From: an uncultured Lachnospiraceae bacterium
GTDB taxonomy: Bacteria; Bacillota_A; Clostridia; Lachnospirales; Lachnospiraceae
Length of the DNA: 6,508 nt
Direction: 5' to 3'
Assembly (NCBI GenBank): GCA_946630765.1
Contig: CAMOZF010000107.1
Location: 1 to 6,508, forward strand
Each line of letters opens with the position of its first letter. Within the stretch, counting starts at the first letter, position 1. The position numbers were made by a program, and so were the translations under genes. A model generated the notes under the pieces. The model saw nothing but the letters and a program-made list of their open reading frames with translations, was not told where the DNA came from and did no database searches. Shown here one piece after another: positions 1-6,125 of the stretch.

Positions 1-815
1 CTCCGGAGGTTCAGATCGTCTCCGTTGCCCATGACCAGATCGCGGCGGCGGTCGGCGCCGGAGCTTTCGATGGCGGTGTGGCGGTGGACGGAGCCGGAAC
101 CGTCGAATGTCTGACTCCGATCTATGACTCTTTGCCGGATATCCCCACCATGTATGACGGCTATTTCTCTGTCGTGCCCCATGCGGTACCCGGCAAATAT
201 GCCGCTTACGCCTTTTCCTACACCGGCGGCGCCTTGATCCAGTGGTGTGTGGAGAACCTGGCGGATGGAGCGAAAAATGAAGAGCTGGAAGCCCGCTATC
301 AGGAAAAACACGGCGAGGAACCGTCCGGTCTTCTGGTCCTTCCTCACTTCGCCGGTGCGGCCACTCCTTATATGGACACCGGCTCACGAGGAGCCATCCT
401 GGGACTGACCACTGACACGGATATCAGCGAGATCTACCGTGGCTGCATGGAAGGCGTTGCCTATGAAATGCGCCTCAATTATGAGCGTCTTAAACCCTCC
501 GGCATTCACTTTACCCGCCTGCACGCCACCGGCGGCGGGGCCAAATCCAAGGTCTGGATGCAGATGAAGGCAGATATCCTGGACCTGCCCATCACAGCGC
601 TTAAGACAGCGGACGCGGGCACAGTCGGCTCCGCTATGCTGACCGGCATCGCGATCGGCTGCTTTAAAGATCTGGAAGACGCCGCGGACCACATGGTCGA
701 AAAGACTGAGACCTATCTGCCCCGCGCGGACATGCATGAAAAGTATATGGCCATCTATCGCCGTTATGCCAAGGTTTATGACGCGGTACGGCCGCTAATG
801 GAAGGAGAGGCATGA
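1..815 (+). CDS. FGGY-family carbohydrate kinase, C-terminal part (5' end outside window)
   Basis: The open frame runs in from the left edge (first full codon at 3), giving about 270 C-terminal residues of a protein normally near 500. FGGY kinases phosphorylate sugars or polyols with ATP in the cytoplasm. Seen here: an HDQIAAAVGAG stretch (nt 30-62), matching the segment that opens the C-terminal ATPase lobe; GLTTDTDISEIY...EGVAYE (nt 402-467), matching the FGGY C-terminal signature area; and GGGAKSKVW (nt 531-557) followed by a DAGTVGSAMLTG segment, typical of the nucleotide-binding end. The GTG at 78 is not the start, because conserved coding sequence continues upstream of it. The gene ends in an ATGA overlap with the DUF4432 gene, so the two are translationally coupled. 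The family also includes xylulose, ribulose, fuculose and AI-2 kinases; the substrate cannot be told from this half. Thr and Ser codons are almost never ACG or TCG here, unlike genes further right. Confidence 0.88.
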   Translation, partial: PEVQIVSVAHDQIAAAVGAGAFDGGVAVDGAGTVECLTPIYDSLPDIPTMYDGYFSVVPHAVPGKYAAYAFSYTGGALIQWCVENLADGAKNEELEARYQEKHGEEPSGLLVLPHFAGAATPYMDTGSRGAILGLTTDTDISEIYRGCMEGVAYEMRLNYERLKPSGIHFTRLHATGGGAKSKVWMQMKADILDLPITALKTADAGTVGSAMLTGIAIGCFKDLEDAADHMVEKTETYLPRADMHEKYMAIYRRYAKVYDAVRPLMEGEA

Positions 816-1777
816 TGAATCCTTATATCGGACATGACAGCCAGCTTTACGGTGTGGAAGAGCATCGTCTCGTCGGCGGCAAGGGCGATGGGATGCGCCT
901 GTTGGAAGTCAACAACGGACTGGGTCTGGAACTTGTCACCTCCCCGGACCGGAATAATGATATCACCCGGCTGCGCTTCCGCGGCACCAACCTCAGCTAT
1001 TTCTCTCCTGTTGGCTATGTGGCTCCCGCCTATTATGACAGCATCGATTCGAACTGGCTGAATTCCTTTACGGCCGGATTCCTGACGACCTGCGGCCTTC
1101 AGGCGGTCGGAACGCCCTGCGAGGACGAAGGCGAAGTCCTGCCGCTTCACGGCTCGATCGCGAACACGCCGGCTTCTCAGAGCTATTACACGGAGGATGA
1201 TCAGCACATTACGCTGCACAGTAAGACCTGTGACGAGACGATCTTCGGAAGGAAGCTGTCACTTCAGCGTGAAATCACCGTGTCGAAGTCCGAAAACAGC
1301 TTCACAATCCGCGATACTGTTGAGAACACGGGCGGACGCACAGAACCCTTTGAAATCCTCTATCATATGAACATGGGCTATCCGCTTCTTGATGAGGACA
1401 GTATCATTATGATCCCCTCGACGAAGGTTCTGCCGCGCGATGATCATGCGGCGGAGGACATCGAAAACTGGATGCATATGGAGAAGCCGCAGCCGGACTA
1501 TCAGGAACGCTGCTATTATCATGTCTTTCCGGACGAAAAAGGTCTTGCGCGCATCACGCAGCCGAAGCTTGGCCTCTCCCTTTCGATCGAATTCGACGCG
1601 AAGGAACTCGACGGCTTTGTCGAATGGAAAATGATGGGCTTCAGGGACTACGTGCTTGGTCTGGAGTGCGGCAACTGCTATCCGGACGGCCGGGATGTCA
1701 TGCGGAAAACCGGTATGCTGAAGTTCTTGAAACCCGGTGAGAAGAAAACTTACGAGGTCCGAATTACAATCGAATAA
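812..1777 (+). CDS. DUF4432 family aldose 1-epimerase-like protein
   Basis: This 321-residue protein has the galactose-mutarotase-like beta-sandwich pattern of the DUF4432 family and is full length for it. Aldose 1-epimerases interconvert sugar anomers using a His pair and a Glu. Plausible counterparts are His113 in PLHGSIANTP, His185 in ILYHMNMGYP and Glu285 in VLGLECGN. Assigning them as catalytic is inference by analogy with GalM. There is no signal peptide, so it is cytoplasmic. The first ATG (812) overlaps the kinase stop; a second ATG follows at 815 and is the better-spaced start (AGGAG at 803-807, 7-base gap), giving 320 residues. Its neighbour suggests it supplies or equilibrates the kinase's sugar. 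Codon choice changes within the gene: before about 1040 it resembles the kinase (Thr all ACC, no TCG), afterwards ACG and TCG are common. The C-terminus (FLKPGEKKTYEVRITIE) looks natural, although a broken gene begins right after the stop. Confidence 0.85.
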   Translation: MMNPYIGHDSQLYGVEEHRLVGGKGDGMRLLEVNNGLGLELVTSPDRNNDITRLRFRGTNLSYFSPVGYVAPAYYDSIDSNWLNSFTAGFLTTCGLQAVGTPCEDEGEVLPLHGSIANTPASQSYYTEDDQHITLHSKTCDETIFGRKLSLQREITVSKSENSFTIRDTVENTGGRTEPFEILYHMNMGYPLLDEDSIIMIPSTKVLPRDDHAAEDIENWMHMEKPQPDYQERCYYHVFPDEKGLARITQPKLGLSLSIEFDAKELDGFVEWKMMGFRDYVLGLECGNCYPDGRDVMRKTGMLKFLKPGEKKTYEVRITIE

Positions 1778-1778
1778 A

Positions 1779-2572
1779 CCACTTGAGCAGCAGGAAATCA
1801 ACAATTTCCTGCCTCAGGAATACGACAAGGAGACGAAGGAGAAGCTTGCGGATGTTATAGCCCTCGGAGGGGGCGGCTTCGGAAACCATCTCGACAATTA
1901 TGCGAACAATATGATTGGCGACATGACAAATCTGCCGCTTCCAGGCCATGATAAGAACAACCAGCTTGATTATGGCAATAAAATGAACGATCTGATCCGT
2001 AAAGATTTCATAAGTAAGCTGGATCCGCCGAACCATCCGAAGATGAAAATCGGAGAGTACATGGATCTTGTTGGTATGTCCGAGGCAGACCGGAACAGAT
2101 TCCTGAAGAATACGAAGTGTACTGTAGAAGATAACTTCTATGATGTTACTAAAAAAAGAGTTAAGACAATGGGGGAAAAAGTACACCGGAGAGTATCCAT
2201 AATACAACGATTTATCAGATGAGTGAGTCCTGCGCCAGTTACATGACGAAAAAATGGATGCAGGAAGGTATGAAACAGTATGAAAGCGGTCTTTCAAAAT
2301 CAGAGCTGAAGGAGTATCAGAACGGGCAGCGGGTTTTCGGAAGAGTCGGACATGGACTTTTACAGATAAAAGCCGTCGAGGAAGGGAAAAAAACAGCGGA
2401 TATCGCCTTCAGGGCCTACGGAGAGGGTGATAAGATGCCGCTTGCGAAGCTTCTCTCTCTCGGAATCCAGAAGCTGAACCAGGAGTCCGCCGGGAAGACC
2501 CGTGAGGAGCTGAATAAAGAACTCGATGCCGACATGGACCAGCCGATAGAGGAAGAGGGTCTTATTCTGTAA
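1779..2572 (+). pseudogene. 5'-truncated, frameshifted remnant of an unrecognised protein
   Basis: I do not recognise this family. Two open stretches in different frames together give about 263 residues of what looks like one hydrophilic protein C-terminus. The first runs from about 1779 to about 2174 (PLEQQEINNFLPQEY..., with GGGGFGNHLDNYANNM). The second runs from about 2174 to the TAA at 2570-2572 and includes ESIHNTTIYQMSE, SYMTKKWMQEGMKQYESG and a charged tail ending EEEGLIL. The switch most likely lies in the G5A5 run at 2171-2180, where one missing base restores continuity. The second frame has a stop at 2162-2164, so the shift must lie after that. The 5' end is absent: coding character begins one base after the DUF4432 stop, with no ribosome site, and the only in-frame start upstream is a GTG at 1737 inside DUF4432. 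A 161-residue ORF from 1737 and a 117-residue ORF from 2219 are the parts a gene caller would report. No membrane segments or signal peptide are evident. Confidence 0.65.
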
Positions 2573-2611
2573 GAACGATCTTTATCTGCATGTATCAACA
2601 GAAATGAAAAA

Positions 2612-2661
2612 CCGCCGGAGAAGTGTGATATTTTCCTTCTCCGACGGCTTTTGTATTTTTT
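2612..2661 (+). terminator. Intrinsic (Rho-independent) terminator
   Basis: A 12-pair stem (2612-2623 with 2636-2647, one C-A mismatch at 2615/2644) has a 12-base loop and is followed by a T-rich tract TTTTGTATTTTTT. It lies 40 bases after the stop of the broken gene and would end transcription from the kinase/DUF4432 side. A short A-run before the stem (2606-2611) could give weak termination on the other strand as well. Confidence 0.85.
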
Positions 2662-2677
2662 CAGTGTGTGTTATAAT
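2649..2677 (+). promoter_or_regulatory. Candidate extended -10 promoter for the 223-residue protein
   Basis: A perfect TATAAT at 2672-2677 is preceded by TG with one base between (TGTTATAAT from 2669), an extended -10 element. A poor -35 (TTTTGT, 2649-2654) sits 17 bases upstream, inside the terminator's T-tract. The extended -10 may compensate for it. The start codon lies 64 bases downstream of the -10. This is pattern-based only. Confidence 0.6.
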
Positions 2678-2741
2678 AACGCTGTTTCGCGTTTTGAACT
2701 GTGAATACCGATAGCGCGGGATGTTTAATAAAGGAGAAGCC

Positions 2742-3413
2742 ATGGAAAGTAAGAGAATACGCAGCATCTGGACAGACGGCATCTGCTATATTGAGCCTGT
2801 TCCGGGCGCCACGAGCACCTGGTACTTTGGCATGGAGTATACGCAGGGGGATCTCTACGAGGCAGAGGAGATCTTCCGTCAGGGCCGCCCGCTGACGGGC
2901 AACAGGCTCTGCCTCGTTCGCTATCCCGAAGGGGAGGCCTTTTTTCCGCTGCCAAAGACGGAAGGGCATTACTGTGAGCGGCCGGTGTATCTCGAGGGGA
3001 GCATCTATATGCTCGACGTCGACTTTCCGAAGGGCCTGATCCGGATCATGCGCTTTGACTGCAGCGATTATCAGCTGCGCGTGCACGCAAGCCTTCCGCT
3101 GTCTTCGGTTAAGGACTGTTATAATCTGCAGCTTCGCATCGCGCCGCTGACGCTTGCAAGACAGCGCGGAAGCGAACTGGAAATCGTATGGCCGGAGAAG
3201 ATCCGCCTCTCGATGGACGAGCACGATTCCTTCTTCATGCGGGACGGAGACAGGCTGTTTTTCAACCGCTGGCATGAGGAAGGAGAGGGAGAGCGCTATC
3301 GCTTCTATGAGGAGACGGTTATCAGGGATCTTGAGGGCAGGGACCTCGAGGTCCTTTCCGGCGACATCCTGCTGATGCCGGACGGACAAATGTGGCATCT
3401 CAGTGACGACTGA
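2742..3413 (+). CDS. Hypothetical soluble protein, 223 residues
   Basis: I do not recognise this protein. The start at 2742 is chosen because AAGGAG (2731-2736) sits 5 bases before it; an in-frame ATG at 2721 has no ribosome site. The sequence is acidic and rich in aromatic residues, with short alternating hydrophobic strands and turns: GICYIEPV, TWYFGMEY, NRLCLVRYPEGEAFFPL, GSIYMLDVDF, LIRIMRFD, DRLFFNRW and a terminal GDILLMPDGQMWHL. That pattern suggests an all-beta fold, possibly a propeller or a carbohydrate/lectin-like sandwich, but this is inference. No signal peptide or membrane helix is seen, so it is probably cytoplasmic. It has its own promoter after a terminator and is followed 23 bases later by the remains of a MATE transporter with its own ribosome site, so the two probably once formed an operon. 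ACG and TCG codons are used freely, unlike in the kinase. Confidence 0.75.
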   Translation: MESKRIRSIWTDGICYIEPVPGATSTWYFGMEYTQGDLYEAEEIFRQGRPLTGNRLCLVRYPEGEAFFPLPKTEGHYCERPVYLEGSIYMLDVDFPKGLIRIMRFDCSDYQLRVHASLPLSSVKDCYNLQLRIAPLTLARQRGSELEIVWPEKIRLSMDEHDSFFMRDGDRLFFNRWHEEGEGERYRFYEETVIRDLEGRDLEVLSGDILLMPDGQMWHLSDD

Positions 3414-3436
3414 AGAGAATAGATACAGGGGAAAGT

Positions 3437-3687
3437 ATGAAAAGAAACAGTGATTTTACCAACGGACCGATCATGGGACCGCTGCTGTCGTTTATGCTTC
3501 CGGTGCTTTTTGCCATGCTGCTGCAGGCAATGTACGGCGCGGTGGACCTGATGATTGTCGGAAAAAACCGGTTTCGCTGTTTCGGATCGGCCTTGCGACA
3601 CCGTCCTCGACCTTCCTTCAGATCATTCTCTGCATGATCTGCTTTATCTATGCGGAGAGAAAATACGGGCGGCGGAGCGGAAAGTAA
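3437..3687 (+). pseudogene. MATE-family exporter remnant with large internal deletion
   Basis: The first 43 residues (starting MKRNSDFTNGPIMGPLLSF and ending at about AMYGAVDLMIVGK) match the beginning of MATE multidrug/cation antiporters, including the first membrane helix. After about 3565 the reading becomes nonsense in that frame. In another frame, from 3568 to the TAA at 3685-3687, the DNA encodes PVSLFRIGLATPSSTFLQ and then IILCMICFIYAERKYGRRSGK, the last helix and basic tail of a MATE protein. Intact MATE proteins are about 450 residues, so roughly 1.1 kb is missing, with the join at about 3561-3570 next to an A6 run. The ORF from 3437 continues out of frame to 3637 (66 residues) and cannot be a working transporter. 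AGGGGA at 3427-3432 is its ribosome site. An assembly collapse is the main alternative to true deletion. Confidence 0.8.
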
Positions 3688-3705
3688 AAGCGGCTGAAGC
3701 GGATC

Positions 3706-4782
3706 TCAGGAAATCCATTCGGCGTTCTTTTCGGCAAGAAGACAGAGCTCTGCGGCCTTGAACGCGTGGGCCTGCGTCATCGCATGCTCCGTACGGTTCA
3801 GGCAGTCCAGAATCAGCCCGCCGAAGAACGGGAATCCGACCGTACCCTTCGCGTCCAGGTACTTTTCGCCCTGGCCGTTGACGAGGTAGACATGGTCGCC
3901 GTCGGTCTTTCCTGTGGCAATGTCGACGTATTTACGGATCTCGATATAGCCCTCGGTGCCGAGGATAAAGGTCCGGCCGTCGCCCCAGGTCCGAAGGCCG
4001 TCCGGGGTGAACCAGTCCACTCTGAAATAGTTGGTCGTTCCGTTCTTTCCGAGAAGAGAACAGTCGCCGAAGTCCTCAAGCTCCGGATAGTCGGGGTGTG
4101 CATAGTTGCCGATTCTTGCAAGCTGTACGCGCGCATCCTCTTCACCGGCGAAGTACAGATACTGTTCGATCTGATGACTGCCGATATCGCAGAGAATTCC
4201 GCCGTATTTTTCTCTTTCGAAGAACCAGGCGGGACGGGAGGGGGCATTCAGTCTGTGCGGACCGAAGCCGGTCACGGACAGGACCTTGCCGATTTCGCCG
4301 GCATGGATCAGCTCGCCCGCAAGGACGGCGCCTTCCACATGGAGCCGCTCTGAATAGTAAACCATATATTTTTTGCCGGTTTCAGCAGCGGTCTTTTTCG
4401 CTTCCGCGAGCTGTTCGAGCGTCGTGAAGGGCGCTTTATCCGTGAAGTAATCTTTTCCGGCACACATCACGCGCATGCCGAGTGCCGCGCGTTCAGAGGT
4501 TATGGCGGCGCCGGCGATCAGAAGCGTTTCCTGATCCTCCAGCACTTCCTGTTCACTTTTCGCAGGTATCGCCTGCGGATAGGTTTTAATAAATGCCGCC
4601 ACCTTCAGGGGATCCGGATCCCAGACGTATTTCAGGGTGCCGTCGGCTTCCAGAAGGCCGTTGGTCATCCCGTAAATGTGTCCGTGATCGAGCCGGCAGA
4701 CCGAAAAAATAAATTCCCCGGGGTTTACGACTGCTTTTTTCGCACCTGAAGGCGCGTAGTTCATTCCGTCTTTTCTGTCCAT
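3706..4782 (-). CDS. Gfo/Idh/MocA-family oxidoreductase with noncanonical N-terminal motif
   Basis: This 358-residue protein belongs to the NAD(P)-dependent Gfo/Idh/MocA group, which usually oxidises or reduces sugars, inositols or their derivatives in the cytoplasm. The N-terminal Rossmann region (about 23-140) lacks the usual GxGxxG; in its place is FSVCRLDHGHIYGM (25-39). The usual EKP motif is replaced by TDKAPF (114-119), retaining Lys116. The C-terminal domain has CDIGSHQIEQ (198-207), in which Asp199 and His203 correspond to the family's catalytic DxGxH motif. The start at 4782 is set by AAAGGAGG (complement of 4790-4797) with a 7-base spacer; an in-frame ATG at 4833 would reach into the upstream gene and lacks a site. 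It is the second gene of an operon, 13 bases after the first oxidoreductase. Its 3' end faces the MATE remnant across 18 bases with no visible terminator. The substrate is unknown, and the altered motifs leave open a changed cofactor mode. Confidence 0.88.
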   Translation of the reverse strand: MDRKDGMNYAPSGAKKAVVNPGEFIFSVCRLDHGHIYGMTNGLLEADGTLKYVWDPDPLKVAAFIKTYPQAIPAKSEQEVLEDQETLLIAGAAITSERAALGMRVMCAGKDYFTDKAPFTTLEQLAEAKKTAAETGKKYMVYYSERLHVEGAVLAGELIHAGEIGKVLSVTGFGPHRLNAPSRPAWFFEREKYGGILCDIGSHQIEQYLYFAGEEDARVQLARIGNYAHPDYPELEDFGDCSLLGKNGTTNYFRVDWFTPDGLRTWGDGRTFILGTEGYIEIRKYVDIATGKTDGDHVYLVNGQGEKYLDAKGTVGFPFFGGLILDCLNRTEHAMTQAHAFKAAELCLLAEKNAEWIS

Positions 4783-4789
4783 CTGCGTA

Positions 4790-4797
4790 CCTCCTTT
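4790..4797 (-). promoter_or_regulatory. Strong ribosome binding site overlapping the upstream stop
   Basis: On the minus strand AAAGGAGG is followed by a 7-base spacer and ATG at 4782. The first two A's belong to the TAA stop (4796-4798) of the preceding oxidoreductase, an arrangement that favours translational coupling and equal output of the two enzymes. Confidence 0.85.
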
Positions 4798-5944
4798 ATT
4801 TGTAGTCCGAGCCGACCGTGATCTCACCCGCAAGCTCGGTCACGGAAACGTTCTTCTGATAGAAATGGGGCACATTTTTCATGATGCCTTCCACGGTATA
4901 GAAGTCATCGTCCGGCTGCAGCGGGAGATAAACCTTCTCCTGAAGGGCGCCAGCCTTGTAGACCGCTGTGATCAGTTCAATCGTGCGTCTTCCGTCCTCC
5001 GCGCCGATTGCCGGTGCGCGGTCGTCCTCGATTGCGCGGATCACATCATACAGCTCGCCGGTATGGCCCTCGTAGGGAAGATCCGGGAGCGCATCCTTGA
5101 AGGCTGTGATTTCCTCTTCGAGCGCCTTGTTTTCCTCCGGGAAACCGTTGGACATGGACAGGGAGGCATAGGTGTCGAAGGGCGCGGAAATCTTGGCCTT
5201 TTCACACTGGAAAATAAGCCCCTGTTCTTCGCCGTGATGGACGACCGAAGCCGTCAGGGTTGCGAGGGCATGCGGGTATTCGAGAATGGACACGGAAAGG
5301 TCCTCGACCTCCGCATTGTCATGCGCGGTATTGGCGAGAACCGAAGTGACGGCCGCAGGAGAGCCCATCATCCAGAGCAGCATGTCGATGTGATGAACCG
5401 CGTGATTCAGCGTGCATCCGCCGCCTTCCTTCTCCCAGGTTCCGCGCCACCACAGATCGTAATAGCAGTGTCCGCGCCACCAGAAGGAATTTATGGCCGC
5501 GTGGCGGACCAGGCCTGCAAGCCCGGAGGAAAGCAGCTCCTTCAGATCACGGATCGGCTTTTTGAAGCGGTTCTGTGCGATAATGGCCAGCTTTTTCCCG
5601 CTTTTGTCTCTGGCTTCGATCATGCGGTCACATTCTTCAAGAGAAGCGGCCATCGGCTTTTCGCAGACGACATGCTTTCCTGCGTTCAGGAAATCGATGC
5701 TGATCGAGGCGTGAACAAAGGGGGGCGTACAGACATCGGCAAGATCGATGTCTTCGGCATTCAGAATATCCTCGTGATGTTCATATACAGGGCATGAAAG
5801 CCCGAATTCTGCGGCAAAAGCCGCCGCCTTTCCCGGAATGATATCGACGAGAGCGCAGACTCTGCAGTAGTCAGACAGGACTTTATAAGCCCGCATATGC
5901 TCATGTGCGATGTTACCGGTACCGATAATGGCAATATTAATCAT
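4796..5944 (-). CDS. Gfo/Idh/MocA-family oxidoreductase (canonical)
   Basis: This 382-residue NAD(P)-dependent dehydrogenase has the full family layout. The Rossmann fold opens with MINIAIIGTGNIAHEHMRAY (GxG at 8-10). CEKP is at 94-97 with Lys96 as the expected catalytic lysine. The C-terminal substrate domain carries GGGCTLNHAVHHIDML (174-189), in which His184 and Asp187 match the catalytic His and Asp, while the often-conserved Asp at 180 is Asn. A Trp-rich loop (FWWRGHCYYDLWWRGTW, 154-170) probably lines the substrate pocket. It is cytoplasmic. The start at 5944 is chosen because AAAGGA (complement of 5952-5957) lies 7 bases upstream and because the nucleotide-binding strand follows at once; an ATG at 5998 would add 18 unrelated residues without a ribosome site. 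It is the first gene of a two-gene operon with the divergent oxidoreductase at 3706-4782. A role in sugar or inositol-type metabolism is inferred from the family; the substrate cannot be named. Confidence 0.93.
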   Translation of the reverse strand: MINIAIIGTGNIAHEHMRAYKVLSDYCRVCALVDIIPGKAAAFAAEFGLSCPVYEHHEDILNAEDIDLADVCTPPFVHASISIDFLNAGKHVVCEKPMAASLEECDRMIEARDKSGKKLAIIAQNRFKKPIRDLKELLSSGLAGLVRHAAINSFWWRGHCYYDLWWRGTWEKEGGGCTLNHAVHHIDMLLWMMGSPAAVTSVLANTAHDNAEVEDLSVSILEYPHALATLTASVVHHGEEQGLIFQCEKAKISAPFDTYASLSMSNGFPEENKALEEEITAFKDALPDLPYEGHTGELYDVIRAIEDDRAPAIGAEDGRRTIELITAVYKAGALQEKVYLPLQPDDDFYTVEGIMKNVPHFYQKNVSVTELAGEITVGSDYK

Positions 5945-5959
5945 GAAAATATCCTTTCC

Positions 5960-5979
5960 GGCAGACGGACTGCCTTTTT
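5960..5979 (+). other. Small hairpin with T-run in the oxidoreductase leader
   Basis: GGCAG (5960-5964) pairs with CTGCC (5970-5974) around a 5-base loop, followed by TTTTT. Read on the plus strand it resembles a short intrinsic terminator facing away from the oxidoreductases. In the minus-strand mRNA it is a hairpin two bases upstream of the AAAGGA ribosome site. Either role is speculative, because the stem is only 5 pairs. Confidence 0.3.
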
Positions 5980-5993
5980 GACTGTTCCTGACG

Positions 5994-5999
5994 ATCATA
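5994..5999 (-). promoter_or_regulatory. Candidate -10 for the oxidoreductase operon
   Basis: TATGAT on the minus strand matches five of six -10 positions and lies about 50 bases before the ATG at 5944. I find no acceptable -35 at 16-18 bases upstream, so the call is weak. The rest of 5945-6125 holds an AT-rich divergent control region and no gene. Confidence 0.3.
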
Positions 6000-6070
6000 T
6001 TAACATAAAACGGACAGAATTTACAGTCTAATCCGCACTTTCAGGGCTTTATTTTTTCTCTCAGAGTGTT

Positions 6071-6076
6071 TATAAT
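6071..6076 (+). promoter_or_regulatory. Candidate -10 for the DUF5684 membrane protein
   Basis: A perfect TATAAT lies 49 bases before the ATG at 6126. The -35 region is poor (TTTATT at 6048-6053, 17-base spacer). A TG pair lies two bases upstream of the hexamer instead of the one required for an extended -10. Just downstream, 6087-6105 is an AT-rich stretch with repeated ATGA/TAAT words where a repressor could bind. Confidence 0.5.
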
Positions 6077-6125
6077 AGGCTCTGTCATCAATGATAATGA
6101 ATAATCCATATGGAGGGATTGTTGT

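Noticed and set aside
776..1804. Minus-strand open frames opposite DUF4432 (776-1219 and 1259-1804)
   Set aside because: They are antisense to a recognised full-length family protein and have no initiation signals.
2171..2180. Programmed -1 frameshift site
   Set aside because: In the zero frame the run reads GGG GAA AAA; tRNA re-pairing after a -1 slip would leave a second-position mismatch at GAA. No clear stimulatory stem was seen downstream, so a simple indel is more likely.
2661..3398. 245-codon open frame on the minus strand opposite the 223-residue protein
   Set aside because: The plus-strand gene has a promoter, ribosome site and natural codon use; the antisense frame crosses the plus-strand promoter and has none of these.
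3766..4353. 195-codon open frame on the plus strand, antisense to the noncanonical oxidoreductase
   Set aside because: It is a shadow of a conserved gene, and its translation is low-complexity and unlike any domain I know.
4865..5797. 310-codon open frame on the plus strand, antisense to the canonical oxidoreductase
   Set aside because: It mirrors an unmistakable Gfo/Idh/MocA gene, shows no family motifs and has no ribosome site. GC-rich third positions on the real strand keep the opposite frame open.
6030..6060. Possible terminator (CTTTCAGGGCTTTATTTTTTC)
   Set aside because: There is a T-rich tail but no complementary arm to form a stem, and no plus-strand gene ends there.
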